A DNA stretch of 64,000 bases from Micromonospora coerulea (lineage in GTDB: Bacteria; Actinomycetota; Actinomycetes; Mycobacteriales; Micromonosporaceae): NCBI RefSeq assembly GCF_016598485.1, contig NZ_JAEMUW010000027.1, forward strand, positions 1 to 64,000, given 5' to 3'. A model generated the notes under the pieces. That model made no database searches. It was not told the DNA's origin and was given only the letters and a program-made list of their open reading frames with translations. Positions 8,017 to 16,410 of the stretch are shown piece by piece. Numbering within the stretch: position 1 is the first letter of the stretch; each line of letters begins with the position of its first letter. Both the position numbers and the translations under genes were made by a program.

Positions 8017-8052
8017 GCCGCCGCCCCGGGCCGGTGAACCCGGGACGGCGGC
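8017..8052. terminator. bidirectional hairpin between convergent genes
   Basis: GCCGCCGCCCCGGG pairs with CCCGGGACGGCGGC around an 8-base loop, with one C/A mismatch. Lies between the HAD gene (plus) and the NmrA-like gene (minus). No U-tract, as is usual in actinobacteria. Confidence 0.6.
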
Positions 8053-8058
8053 GGGCGG

Positions 8059-8907
8059 TCAGCGCGCGGCGCGGATCGCCTCGGCCAGGGTGGTGGGCGC
8101 GCGGCCGAGCAGGGCAGCCAGGTCGTCGACGGGGACCTCCAGCTCGCCCTGGGCGAGTCCCCGGTCGCCGTCGGCCAGGACGGCCGCGTACCCCTCGGGC
8201 AGGCCGGCGGCGACCAGCAGCTCGGTGTACTTCTCCACCGGCAGGTCGGTGTAGCCGACGTCCGTGCCGGTCTGCCGGGAGACCTCGGCGGCCAGCTCGG
8301 TCAAGGTGAAGGGCGCGCTGCCCAGCTCGTACACCTTGCCGGCGTGTCCCTCGGTGGTGAGCACCGCGGCGGCGGCCTCGGCGTAGTCCGCGCGGGTCGC
8401 GGCGCTGACCCGCCCGTCGCCGGCCGCGCCGGCGACGCCGTGCTCGAGGTACGTCGGGAGCTGGCCGGTGTAGTTCTCCAGGTACCAGCTGTTGCGCAGC
8501 AGGACGTACGGCAGCCCGGACGCCCGGATCTCCTCCTCGGTCGCCCGGTGCTCGGCGGCGAGGGTGAGGCTTGAGGTGTCGGCCTTGACGATGCTGGTGT
8601 ACACGACCAGCCCGACGCCGGCTTCCTTGGCGGCGGTGACCACGTGGTGGTGCTGGGCCGCCCGGCGGCCGACCTCGCTGCCGGAGACGAACATCAGCTT
8701 CTCGGCGCCGGCGAAGGCGGCCCGCAGCGACGCGCGGTCGTCGTAGTCCGCCTGCCGGGTGACGACTCCGCTTCCGGCCAGTTCGGCGAGGCGGTCGGCG
8801 TCCCGGCCGAGCGCCACGATCCGGTCGGCCGGTACGCCCCGGCGGAGCAGCGCGGAGACGATCAGGCGGCCGAGGTGCCCGGTGGCACCGGTGACGACGA
8901 TGGACAT
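8059..8907 (-). CDS. NmrA-family NAD(P)-binding oxidoreductase (quinone reductase QorB-like)
   Basis: 282 residues; ATG at 8907 preceded by AGGAG at six bases. N-terminal Rossmann motif VTGATGHLGRLIV (GxxGxxG), then MFVSGSEVGRRAAQHHHVVTAAKEAGV and LRNSWYLENY, characteristic of the NmrA/QorB group of atypical SDRs that reduce quinones or act as redox sensors. The SDR catalytic Tyr-x3-Lys is not expected in this group. Divergent from an HxlR-family regulator with 121 bp between them, the classic arrangement in which HxlR (QorR/YtfH-like) controls the reductase in response to quinones or aldehydes. Confidence 0.85.
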   Translation of the reverse strand: MSIVVTGATGHLGRLIVSALLRRGVPADRIVALGRDADRLAELAGSGVVTRQADYDDRASLRAAFAGAEKLMFVSGSEVGRRAAQHHHVVTAAKEAGVGLVVYTSIVKADTSSLTLAAEHRATEEEIRASGLPYVLLRNSWYLENYTGQLPTYLEHGVAGAAGDGRVSAATRADYAEAAAAVLTTEGHAGKVYELGSAPFTLTELAAEVSRQTGTDVGYTDLPVEKYTELLVAAGLPEGYAAVLADGDRGLAQGELEVPVDDLAALLGRAPTTLAEAIRAAR

Positions 8908-8964
8908 GGGAACTCCTGTGCGGGTCTCGGAGGACTGTCACCGGAGAGCAACGGGAACAGCGGG

Positions 8965-8990
8965 GTGTTACTTCCCGTTGGAGAGTAGGC
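8965..8990. promoter_or_regulatory. candidate HxlR operator in the divergent promoter region
   Basis: TACT at 8969-8972 and AGTA at 8984-8987 form an imperfect inverted repeat (gttacttcccgttggagagta) centred between the divergent NmrA and HxlR genes. HxlR-family dimers bind such sites next to their own gene. The assignment rests on position and symmetry only. Confidence 0.35.
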
Positions 8991-9028
8991 ACCTTAAAGT
9001 TCGGTACGCACCGAAAGAGAGTGACACC

Positions 9029-9382
9029 GTGAACCCGGACCCGTTCAACCGTAACTGCGGCAGCCGGAAGGTCATCGACCGGATCGGCGATCGCTGGAGC
9101 GTCCTCGTGGTGCTCGCCCTCGCCGACGGCGGCAAGCGCTACGGCGAGCTGGCCGAGCGGATCGACGGGATCAGCCAGAAGATGCTCACCCAGACCCTGC
9201 GCGGCCTGGAGCGCGACGGCCTGGTCACCCGCACCGTGCACGCCAGCGTGCCACCCCGGGTCGACTACGCGCTGACCGACCTCGGCCGCAGCGTGCTCGA
9301 CCTGGTCGCCGGTCTGGAGGCGTGGGCCACCACCCACCTCGCCGAGGTGGAGGCCGCCCGGGCCAGCTACGACGCCCGCTGA
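9029..9382 (+). CDS. HxlR-family winged-helix transcriptional regulator
   Basis: 117 residues from the GTG at 9029 (VNPDPFNRNCGSRKVIDRIG). Typical HxlR features are a conserved N-terminal Cys (NCGSR, Cys10) before KVIDRIGDRWSVLVVLAL, followed by KRYGELxxRIxGISQKMLTQTLRxLERDGLVTR, the recognition helix and wing. The Cys is the redox/aldehyde sensor in several characterised members. Probably controls the divergent NmrA-type reductase. Upstream frames joined to this one run through the intergenic region and are not real. Confidence 0.9.
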   Translation: MNPDPFNRNCGSRKVIDRIGDRWSVLVVLALADGGKRYGELAERIDGISQKMLTQTLRGLERDGLVTRTVHASVPPRVDYALTDLGRSVLDLVAGLEAWATTHLAEVEAARASYDAR

Positions 9383-9447
9383 AGTTCCGGAACCGGCGCA
9401 CCCTGGCGCGACCGGCGTGGATGGGGTAGAAACAGGACGTCCCGGTC

Positions 9448-9463
9448 GTGAGAGCGCTCTCAC
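9448..9463. promoter_or_regulatory. perfect 16-bp LacI-type operator upstream of the beta-helix gene
   Basis: GTGAGAGCGCTCTCAC is a perfect palindrome with the central CG step and GAGCGCTC core shared with LacI-family operators such as the CebR box (TGGGAGCGCTCCCA). It lies 40 bp before the start of the exported protein at 9503, where a repressor would block the promoter or early transcription. Confidence 0.75.
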
Positions 9464-9502
9464 CTCCGACCGACCCGTACCCCACCTCCGACAGGCAGGC
9501 CG

Positions 9503-11296
9503 ATGAGACCACTCGACCGTTCCCGCCGCCGCTTCCTCACCCTCACCGCCGCCTCGGCGGCGTCGCTCACCGCCCTCGGGCTGCCCGCGCTGCCGGCCTC
9601 CGCCGCGCCCGCCGGCGCCGACGATGCCGCCGAGCCGGACTTCGGGCCGAACGTCTTCGTGTACGACCCGACCACCCCGACCGAGGAGATCCAGTCCACC
9701 CTGGACCGGCTCTTCGCCGCCCAGGAACACAACGAGATGGGTGTCGACCGGTACGCGGTGCTCTTCAAGCCCGGCCGGTACGACGTCAACGCCAAGCTGG
9801 GCTACTACACCACCGTCGCCGGCCTGGGCGGCCACCCCGACGACGTCGAGATCCACGGCGCGGTCCGCGTCGTCGGCCAGCCCGACCCGGACTCGCAGGC
9901 CGGCATCTCCGCCCTGACGAACTTCTGGCGCTCGGTGGAGAACCTCTCCATCGCGCCCACCGACTGGTCGAACCAGTGGGCGGTCTCCCAGGCCTCGCCG
10001 ATGCGTCGCGTCCACGTCAAGGGCATCCTCTGGCTGGAGCCGGGAAACGGCGGCTACTCCAGCGGCGGCTACATCGCCGACTCCAAGGTGGACGGCATCA
10101 CCATCAACGGCTCCCAGCAGCAGTGGCTGACCCGGGACAGCGAACTCGGTGGCGACTGGACCAACGGGGTGTGGAACCAGGTCTTCTCTGGGGTGCTCGG
10201 CGCCCCCGCGCAGGGCTTCCCCAACCCGCCGTACACCACGCTGCCGACCAGCCCGGTCACCCGGGAGAAGCCGTACCTCTTCGTCGACGGCGAGGGAGGC
10301 TGGCGGGTGGCGGTGCCGGCGCTGCGGTACGACAGCGCCGGCACCACCTGGGGCGCGGGCGCCGGGCCGGTGCCCTCGCTGCCGCTGGCCGACTTCTTCA
10401 TCGCCAGGCCGACCGACTCCGCCCAGCGGATCAACCAGGAACTTTCCCGGGGCCGACACCTGCTGCTCACCCCCGGCGTCTACCACCTGGACCGGGCGCT
10501 GCGGGTCGAGCACCCGGACACCATCGTGCTCGGCCTCGGCATGCCTAGCCTCGCCCCGACCACCGGCGACGCCGCCCTGCGCATCGAGGACGTGGACGGC
10601 GTCCGGATCGCCGGCGTGCTGGTCGACGCCGGGCCGGTGGAGTCCGAGGTGCTGGTCGAGGTCGGCAAGCGGCACAGCCACCGCGGCCACGCGAGCAACC
10701 CGACCTCGCTCCAGGACGTCTTCTTCCGGATCGGCGGTCCCTGGGTCGGCCGGGCGGTGACCAGCCTGGTGATCAACAGCCGGCACGCCATCCTGGACAA
10801 CATCTGGGCCTGGCGCGCCGACCACGGCATCGAGGACACCGTCGGCTGGACGGTCAACACTGCCGAAACCGGGGTGGTGGTCAACGGCGACGACGTCACC
10901 GCGTACGGGCTCTTCGTGGAGCATTACCAGCGGTACCAGACGATCTGGAACGGCGAGCGCGGGCGGACCGTGTTCTACCAGAGCGAGCTGCCCTACGACC
11001 CGCCGAGCCAGGCGGCCTGGAGCAGCCCGACCGGGCGCGGCTGGGCGTCGTACAAGGTCGCCGGCCCGGTGCGCGAGCACGAGGCGTGGGGGCTCGGCGT
11101 CTACTCCTACTTCAACCAGGAAGTGGACATCCGCTGCGACCGGGCGATCGAAGCTCCGAAGCGGGCCGGCGTTCGCTTCCACGACGCGGTGACGGTCTTC
11201 CTCGACGGCAGCGGCGGCATTGAGCGGACCGTCAACGAGGCCGGCACCCCGGTCGTCGGCTCGTACGGCACCAGCCCGGTGGTCGAATACCCCTGA
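9503..11296 (+). CDS. Tat-exported right-handed beta-helix protein (GH55/polysaccharide-lyase-like)
   Basis: 597 residues. N-terminus MRPLDRSRRRFLTLTAA has a twin-arginine motif followed by a hydrophobic stretch and ASA cleavage site (about residue 34). The mature part is rich in turns typical of parallel beta-helices (GVDRYAVLFKPGRYDVN, NLSIAPT, VDGITING, LLTPGVYHLDRALRV, VRIAGVLVDAG), with long secretion-type linkers. Similar actinobacterial proteins are annotated as GH55-like or, wrongly, as adenylyl cyclases. Substrate is likely a beta-glucan or similar polysaccharide, inferred from fold and from the LacI-type operator just upstream. No carbohydrate-binding module is obvious. Monocistronic. 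Confidence 0.75.
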   Translation: MRPLDRSRRRFLTLTAASAASLTALGLPALPASAAPAGADDAAEPDFGPNVFVYDPTTPTEEIQSTLDRLFAAQEHNEMGVDRYAVLFKPGRYDVNAKLGYYTTVAGLGGHPDDVEIHGAVRVVGQPDPDSQAGISALTNFWRSVENLSIAPTDWSNQWAVSQASPMRRVHVKGILWLEPGNGGYSSGGYIADSKVDGITINGSQQQWLTRDSELGGDWTNGVWNQVFSGVLGAPAQGFPNPPYTTLPTSPVTREKPYLFVDGEGGWRVAVPALRYDSAGTTWGAGAGPVPSLPLADFFIARPTDSAQRINQELSRGRHLLLTPGVYHLDRALRVEHPDTIVLGLGMPSLAPTTGDAALRIEDVDGVRIAGVLVDAGPVESEVLVEVGKRHSHRGHASNPTSLQDVFFRIGGPWVGRAVTSLVINSRHAILDNIWAWRADHGIEDTVGWTVNTAETGVVVNGDDVTAYGLFVEHYQRYQTIWNGERGRTVFYQSELPYDPPSQAAWSSPTGRGWASYKVAGPVREHEAWGLGVYSYFNQEVDIRCDRAIEAPKRAGVRFHDAVTVFLDGSGGIERTVNEAGTPVVGSYGTSPVVEYP

Positions 11297-11698
11297 GCCC
11301 GGACCGAGGACCCGGCCGGTCGGTGTCAGCGGCCCTGGCCGGCCGGGTCGCGCCGGGCGACGGTCAGGTCATCACCGGTGCCACCCCGGGCCGTCGGCTT
11401 CACCCTGGTCACTCTGCTGGGTCCGGTGCTCGCACCGGTGCCGGCCGCCGGGGACGACCGGCCAGCGACGGATGACACCCGCCGTCGATCCGGCCCGGGT
11501 GACGTAACACGAATTGGCCGGAAAGCGCTGCGCCCGCCGGCCCGTGCACGGCTCCGCCGCCGGTCATAGGCTCCGACGTATATCGATGGCATCACGGTCA
11601 CCGGGTGCCGGACTCGATCGAGGGGGCGAATCCGGCACCGGGTGTCATCGACGTCCGGACTTCCCCGGACCACCTGCTCCATCGACCCGGAGGATCCT
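11297..11698. other. 402-bp intergenic region, no gene seen
   Basis: GC-rich spacer between two genes for exported proteins. No open frame with family signatures or a ribosome binding site. A promoter for the protease at 11699 is expected here; AT-rich GACGTAACACGAATTGG (about 11500-11517) is the only notable stretch. Probable 5' untranslated region in the last 100 bases. Confidence 0.4.
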
Positions 11699-12577
11699 TT
11701 GCGTCGTTCCGCACTCTTCGCCGCGCTGACCGGCACCGCCGTCGCCGCCGTCCTGGCCGCCGGCACGCCCGCGTCCGCCATCAACACCTACAACGCCCAA
11801 CCCGCGCCGGAGCGCCACGAGGTGGGTGCCCTGCTGGTCCAGTGGGACCGCGACGGTGACGGCACCTCCGAGACCATCGACTGGTACTGCTCCGGGACGA
11901 TGATCGACGAGAACACCTTCCTCACCGCCGCCCACTGCACCACCGACTGGTCGCCCGGCGTCAAGTTCTACGTCTCGCTGGACCAGGACGTGCAGGGTGC
12001 GCTGGACAAGGCCAAGGCCGACGGGCTCACTCCGACCCAGATCGCGACCACGGTCGGCGTCGAGGGCACCGAGCACACCAGCCCCGACTACCCGGGCAAC
12101 TCCGCCGACGCGCACGACATCGCGGTCATCGAGTTCTCCGACGCCCAGGCCGCTGCGCTCGCGAAGCGCTGGCCGTTCACCCCGGCCACCCTGCCGTCCG
12201 CCGGCCAGCTCGACGCGCTCGGCTCCCGCGCGCTCGACGCCGCCACCTGGCAGGTCATGGGGTACGGCACCGAGGAGGCCGCGCGCGGCCCCGGCGGGCA
12301 GACCCACCCCGGCGGCGGCGTCCGGATGAAGGCCGAGGTCGGCTTCGACGCGCTCAACAACACCTGGGTCCGGCTGGCGATGAACGAGAGCCGGAACTAC
12401 GGCGGTGCCTGCTACGGCGACTCCGGCGGGCCGAACTTCGTCACTCTCGACGGTGCGCTGGTGCTCGCCGCCACCACCATCACCGGGGACGGCCCCTGCT
12501 ACGCCACCAACGTGTCGTACCGACTGGACACCCCGAGCGCCCGGGGCTTCCTCGACGAGTTCGTCGCGCTGCCCTGA
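11699..12577 (+). CDS. secreted trypsin-like (S1) serine protease
   Basis: 292 residues from a TTG start at 11699, chosen because GGAGG lies five bases upstream and the resulting N-terminus (MRRSALFAALTGTAVAAVLAAG...ASA) is a clean Sec signal peptide; upstream frame extension lacks these. Catalytic triad visible: His79 in LTAAHC, Asp140 in AHDIAVIEF, Ser242 in CYGDSGGPN. Cys64-Cys80 forms the usual His-loop disulfide. No propeptide or binding module is obvious. A general extracellular protease; the nearest genes on both sides do not suggest a specific substrate. Confidence 0.9.
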   Translation: MRRSALFAALTGTAVAAVLAAGTPASAINTYNAQPAPERHEVGALLVQWDRDGDGTSETIDWYCSGTMIDENTFLTAAHCTTDWSPGVKFYVSLDQDVQGALDKAKADGLTPTQIATTVGVEGTEHTSPDYPGNSADAHDIAVIEFSDAQAAALAKRWPFTPATLPSAGQLDALGSRALDAATWQVMGYGTEEAARGPGGQTHPGGGVRMKAEVGFDALNNTWVRLAMNESRNYGGACYGDSGGPNFVTLDGALVLAATTITGDGPCYATNVSYRLDTPSARGFLDEFVALP

Positions 12578-12591
12578 TCGCACGCACCACC

Positions 12592-12622
12592 GGCGGCCGG
12601 CGGGACCATCCCGCCGGCCGCC
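12592..12622. terminator. perfect 13-bp hairpin between convergent protease and clpP genes
   Basis: GGCGGCCGGCGGG pairs exactly with CCCGCCGGCCGCC around a five-base loop. It lies 15 bases after the protease stop and 10 bases after the clpP stop on the other strand, so it can serve both. Confidence 0.75.
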
Positions 12623-12631
12623 CCCGTGCCG

Positions 12632-13231
12632 TCAGGCGGGAAGCTGCTCCACGCCGCTGAGTACGCGGTCGACCAGGCCGTACTCGCGGGCCTGCTCGGC
12701 GGTGAACCAGCGGTCCCGGTCCCAGTCGCGCTGGATCTCGTCCAGCGTCCGGCCACTGTGCTCGGCGATCAGCTGCTGCATGGTCCGCTTCACGTGCAGC
12801 ATGTTCTCCGCCTGGATGGTGATGTCGGCGGCGGTGCCGCCCATCCCGCCGGACGGCTGGTGCATCATGATCCGCGAGTGGGGGAGCGCGAAGCGCTTCC
12901 CGGCCGCGCCCGCGCAGAGCAGGAACTGCCCCATCGAGCCGGCGAGCCCGAGCGCCAGCGTGGCCACGTCGTTCTTGACGTAGCGCATGGTGTCGTAGAC
13001 GGCCATCCCCGCGGTCACCGAGCCGCCGGGCGAGTTGATGTAGAGAAAGATGTCGCGCTCCGGGTCCTCGGCCGCGAGCAGCAGGATCTGCGCGCAGATC
13101 TGGTTCGCCGAGGCGTCGGTGACCTCGGTGCCGAGGAAGATGATCCGCTCCTTGAGCAGCCGCTCGAAGACGTGGTCGCCGAAGGATGGCTGGCCAGTGT
13201 CCAGCATCCGAATGTCGTACCCGATCATCAT
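12632..13231 (-). CDS. clpP: ATP-dependent Clp protease proteolytic subunit ClpP
   Basis: 199 residues. Catalytic Ser99 in AGSMGQF, His124 in MMHQPSGG and Asp173 in WDRDRWF are all present, with the SPGGSVTAGMAVYDTM substrate-channel motif. ClpP forms tetradecamers and degrades substrates supplied by ClpX/ClpC; actinobacteria have several paralogues that pair in hetero-oligomers. This copy stands alone, without clpX or a second clpP, and follows a ClgR/PopR-type regulator by 130 bp on the same strand, resembling the streptomycete clpP3/P4-popR arrangement. Start may be either of two adjacent ATGs. Confidence 0.95.
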   Translation of the reverse strand: MMIGYDIRMLDTGQPSFGDHVFERLLKERIIFLGTEVTDASANQICAQILLLAAEDPERDIFLYINSPGGSVTAGMAVYDTMRYVKNDVATLALGLAGSMGQFLLCAGAAGKRFALPHSRIMMHQPSGGMGGTAADITIQAENMLHVKRTMQQLIAEHSGRTLDEIQRDWDRDRWFTAEQAREYGLVDRVLSGVEQLPA

Positions 13232-13361
13232 GACCGCCCTCCACGCCGCCGGCGGGCGACGGACCGCCCGGGAACCGGCGGTCTCCAGCCTCCGGCGCCG
13301 GGCCGCCGCGGCCCAGCGATTCTGCCGGCCGCAGATCGGCCGTGGGCAGAACCGGCCCGGC

Positions 13362-14045
13362 CTAGGCGGCGGTCAGCCGCCGCCGGCCCGCCCGGGCCCG
13401 CCGTCGGGCCAGCACTCCGGCGGTACGCGGACGGCGGCGCCCGGCTGGCGCGGCGGCGATCAGCCGCACGCGCAGGCCCGCCCCGCCGACGGTCGACCCG
13501 AGGTGCCCGGCCGACCCGCCCGCGAGCAGCCCGCCGGTGCCGCGCCCGGCCAGCAGGTGCCCGGGCGTCCCCAGGTGTGGCGGGCGCCCGCCCGCGCCGC
13601 CGGCACGGAGCGGATCTCCGCCCATGCGGACGATCTCCAGCGGGCGGCCGGTGCCCCAGGCCGGCCCGATCGCCGGCGTGTCGTCCACCGGCGGCAGTGC
13701 CCCGTCGGGGTGGAAGCCGATCCGCAGCCGCGGGCCGGTCGCGTCGCGGTGCCCGGCCGGCACCCGGTCCAGTCGGGCCAGGGGAGTCGCGGAGCTCGCG
13801 GGGACCCGGCGCTCGACCCGGCGCAGCTCGTCGCGGGCCTCCTCTAGCAGGTCGGAGAGGTGGATCCCGAGCGCCCGGCAGATCGCCGCCAGCACCTCCG
13901 AGGAGGCCTCCTTGCGGCCCCGTTCCACCTCGGAGAGGTAGGGCAGCGACACCCCGGCCGCCAGGGCCACCTCGCGCAGCGTGCGGCCCTGGCGCAGTCG
14001 TACCCGGCGCAGCACCCCACCGATCACCCGTCGTAGCAACGACAT
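13362..14045 (-). CDS. XRE-family regulator of the ClgR/PopR type
   Basis: 227 residues from the ATG at 14045, preceded by GAGGAGG. The N-terminal 70 residues form a Cro/CI helix-turn-helix with the ClgR signature GRTLREVA, VSLPYLSEVERGRKEASSE, ICRALG. ClgR and PopR activate clp protease genes and are themselves degraded by Clp. The gene lies directly upstream of clpP on the same strand, which supports that role. The remaining about 150 residues are Gly/Pro/Arg-rich with no visible fold, much longer than the short tail of typical ClgR; this extension is odd and may be disordered. Confidence 0.8.
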   Translation of the reverse strand: MSLLRRVIGGVLRRVRLRQGRTLREVALAAGVSLPYLSEVERGRKEASSEVLAAICRALGIHLSDLLEEARDELRRVERRVPASSATPLARLDRVPAGHRDATGPRLRIGFHPDGALPPVDDTPAIGPAWGTGRPLEIVRMGGDPLRAGGAGGRPPHLGTPGHLLAGRGTGGLLAGGSAGHLGSTVGGAGLRVRLIAAAPAGRRRPRTAGVLARRRARAGRRRLTAA

Positions 14046-14239
14046 GCGGGCCTCCTCGCGGTCGTCGTCCCGGGACGTTCCCATCATGCCCCGTAAGCAC
14101 GCGGCGCACCGGCCCGGCCTGGCGCGCCGCCGCCCCGCGGGGCCGGTGCCGGACGCCCGGTGACCACCCGGAAGGCCGAGGGACGCCGTACCCGCTATGT
14201 TGTGCTCGTGCAGGCGACGGTGGCGGGGCGGGACCGACG

Positions 14240-15256
14240 GTGATCCATTTTCCCGCGCAACGGCGGGGGCCGCTGAGCGCGCTCAGTCTGCGGCTGCTCG
14301 CCGCCCTGGGCCTGGTCCTGGCCGTGGTCACCGCGGTCTACCTCGACCGGGACGGCTACCGCGACGTCAACGAGGACGGGCTCACCCTCCTCGACTGCTT
14401 CTACTACGCGGTGGTCTCGCTCTCCACCACCGGATACGGCGACATCACCCCGGCCGCGCAGTCGGCGCGCATGGTCAACGTCCTGTTCGTCACCCCGGCC
14501 CGGGTGCTCTTCCTGATCATCCTGGTCGGCACCACCCTGGAAGTCCTGACCGAGCAGTACCGGACCGGCCGTCGCCTGTCGCGGTGGAGGAGGACCGTGA
14601 AGAACCACGTCATCATCTGCGGCTACGGCACCAAGGGCCGCAGCGCGGTCTCCGCCCTGCTGGAGAACGGCCTGGACAAGGCCCGGATCGTGGTGGTCGA
14701 GCGCAGCGGCGCCGCCCTGCGCCAGGCCACCTCGGCCGGGCTGGTCGCCATCGAGGGCTCGGCGACCCGTTCCGCGGTGCTGGAGGAGGCGCACGTCCGC
14801 ACCGCCAAGTCGGTGATCATCGCGACCGACAGCGACGACGCTTCGGTGCTGGTGGCGCTGACCGTCCGGCAGCTCACCGCCGGCCAGGTCCGGATCATCG
14901 CCGCAGTACGCGAGGCGGAGAACGCGCCGCTGCTCAAGCAGAGCGGCGCGCACCACGTGATCGTCTCCTCGGCCACCGCCGGCCGGCTGCTCGGCCTCTC
15001 CACCTCCGCCCCGCCACTGATCGACGTGGTGGAGGACCTGCTCACCCCGGGGCAGGGCATGGCGCTGGCCATGCGCTCCGCCGAGCGCGACGAGGTGGGC
15101 CGCTCCCCGCGGGAGCTGGAGGCACTGGTCATCGCCCTGGTCCGGCGGGGCAAGGTGGTCGCGCTCAATGACCGGGCGGGCGCGGTGATCGAAACCGGGG
15201 ACATGCTGGTCCACGTCCGCGACGACCGTCCCAAGGCCGCCACCTCCGCTTCCTGA
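14240..15256 (+). CDS. two-helix potassium channel with cytoplasmic RCK (TrkA-N) domain
   Basis: 338 residues from the GTG at 14240. One hydrophobic helix (about 15-35), pore loop with K+ selectivity filter TTGYGD (63-68), second helix (about 78-100), then a TrkA-N Rossmann domain beginning VIICGYGTKGRSA, with nucleotide-binding acidic residue in VVER, and a C-terminal TrkA-C part. Architecture matches MthK/Kch-type channels gated by ligand binding to the RCK ring. The pore region says ARMVN where the second helix starts. No obvious Shine-Dalgarno sequence, so the start could move slightly. Convergent with korB. Confidence 0.85.
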   Translation: MIHFPAQRRGPLSALSLRLLAALGLVLAVVTAVYLDRDGYRDVNEDGLTLLDCFYYAVVSLSTTGYGDITPAAQSARMVNVLFVTPARVLFLIILVGTTLEVLTEQYRTGRRLSRWRRTVKNHVIICGYGTKGRSAVSALLENGLDKARIVVVERSGAALRQATSAGLVAIEGSATRSAVLEEAHVRTAKSVIIATDSDDASVLVALTVRQLTAGQVRIIAAVREAENAPLLKQSGAHHVIVSSATAGRLLGLSTSAPPLIDVVEDLLTPGQGMALAMRSAERDEVGRSPRELEALVIALVRRGKVVALNDRAGAVIETGDMLVHVRDDRPKAATSAS

Positions 15257-15281
15257 CCCCCCGCACGCTCCGCGCCGACGA

Positions 15282-15339
15282 CAGATACCCGGAAAGAGTG
15301 GCTGTTCCGCGATGGATAGCCACTCTTTCCGGGTATCTG
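15282..15339. terminator. perfect 22-bp inverted repeat between the K+ channel gene and korB
   Basis: Bases 15282-15303 pair without mismatch with 15318-15339 around a 14-base loop (gttccgcgatggat). The stem contains CCGGAAAGAGTGGCT. It lies between convergent genes and should stop transcription from both sides. The stem is twice as long as the other terminators here; a related palindrome occurs at 37866-37930. Confidence 0.8.
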
Positions 15340-15375
15340 CGTGAGGCGTTTTGCGGGTGGCGGCGGGCGGGCTGG

Positions 15376-16410
15376 TTAGAGGATCGTCCAGGTGTCGCCG
15401 CTGCCGAGGAGGCCGGCGAGCTGCTGCTCGGGCGTTTCGGTGACCGCCGCCTTCGCCGTGGCGACCTGCTCCTGCACCGCGCTGTCGTACGACGGGCGAC
15501 GCACCGAGCGGAACACGCCGATCGGGGTGTTGCGCAGGTCCAGGCCGGGCAGCCGGGACAGCGCGAAGGCGTACGCCGGGTCGGCGACCGTCGCGTCGTG
15601 CACGACGATCTCCTCGGGGCGGACCGAGGCGGTCTCCCGCACCTCCAGCCCGAAGCCGCCCGGCGGGTGGACGACGCAGAACTGGCCGTCGGAGCCGAAC
15701 GTGATCGGCTGCCCGTGCTCCAGCCGGATCAGGAAGTCGTCACGGGTGCCCGGCTCCTTGAGCTGGTCGAAGGCGCCGTCGTTGAAGATGTTGCAGTTCT
15801 GGTAGATCTCCACGAACGCCGAGCCCTCGTGCTCCGCGGCGGCCCGCAGCACCGACTGGAGGTGCTTGCGGTCCGAGTCGATGGTGCGGCCGACGAAGGT
15901 GGCCTCCGCGCCGAGCGCCAGCGACAGCGGGTTGAACGGGGCGTCCGCCGAGCCGACCGGGGTCGACTTGGTGATCTTGCCGACCTCGGAGGTCGGCGAG
16001 TACTGCCCCTTGGTCAGGCCGTAGATCCGGTTGTTGAACAGCAGGATCTTCAGGTTGACGTTGCGACGCAGCGAGTGGATCAGGTGGTTGCCGCCGATGG
16101 AGAGCGCGTCGCCGTCACCGGTGACCACCCAGACCGACAGGTCCGGCCGGGACACCGACAGGCCGGTGGCGATCGCCGGGGCGCGGCCGTGGATCGAGTG
16201 CATCCCGTAGGTGTTCATGTAGTACGGGAAGCGCGACGAGCAGCCGATCCCGGAGACGAAGACGATGTTCTCCCGGGGGATGTTCAGCTCCGGCATGAAC
16301 TGCTGGACGGCGGCCAGGATCGCGTAGTCGCCGCAGCCGGGGCACCAGCGCACCTCCTGGTCGGACTTGAAGTCCTTGGCGGTGAGCTTGAGGGCGACTT
16401 GCTCAGACAT
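15376..16410 (-). CDS. korB: 2-oxoglutarate:ferredoxin oxidoreductase, beta subunit
   Basis: 344 residues. Binds thiamine diphosphate (GDGDALSIGGNHLIHSLRRN) and one 4Fe-4S cluster through Cys23 and Cys26 (WCPGCGDY), a Cys in SGIGCSS and a distal Cys in NCNIF. Together with KorA it oxidatively decarboxylates 2-oxoglutarate to succinyl-CoA, reducing ferredoxin; in actinobacteria this pair supplements or replaces the lipoate-dependent dehydrogenase. The ATG overlaps the end of korA by 8 bases, indicating translational coupling. Confidence 0.95.
   Translation of the reverse strand: MSEQVALKLTAKDFKSDQEVRWCPGCGDYAILAAVQQFMPELNIPRENIVFVSGIGCSSRFPYYMNTYGMHSIHGRAPAIATGLSVSRPDLSVWVVTGDGDALSIGGNHLIHSLRRNVNLKILLFNNRIYGLTKGQYSPTSEVGKITKSTPVGSADAPFNPLSLALGAEATFVGRTIDSDRKHLQSVLRAAAEHEGSAFVEIYQNCNIFNDGAFDQLKEPGTRDDFLIRLEHGQPITFGSDGQFCVVHPPGGFGLEVRETASVRPEEIVVHDATVADPAYAFALSRLPGLDLRNTPIGVFRSVRRPSYDSAVQEQVATAKAAVTETPEQQLAGLLGSGDTWTIL

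Noticed and set aside
6995..11182. A 1395-residue minus-strand open frame
   Set aside because: Runs antisense through the HAD, HxlR and beta-helix genes; stop-free frames this long are common at high GC3. It has no domains.
9503..11296. Adenylyl cyclase
   Set aside because: The name circulates for related proteins, but no cyclase domain is visible; the sequence is an exported beta-helix.
12626..14240. A very long plus-strand open frame through clpP and its regulator into the K+ channel gene
   Set aside because: Its N-terminal 540 residues are an Arg/Pro/Gly-rich shadow of real genes on the other strand; only the part from 14240 has protein-like composition and domains.
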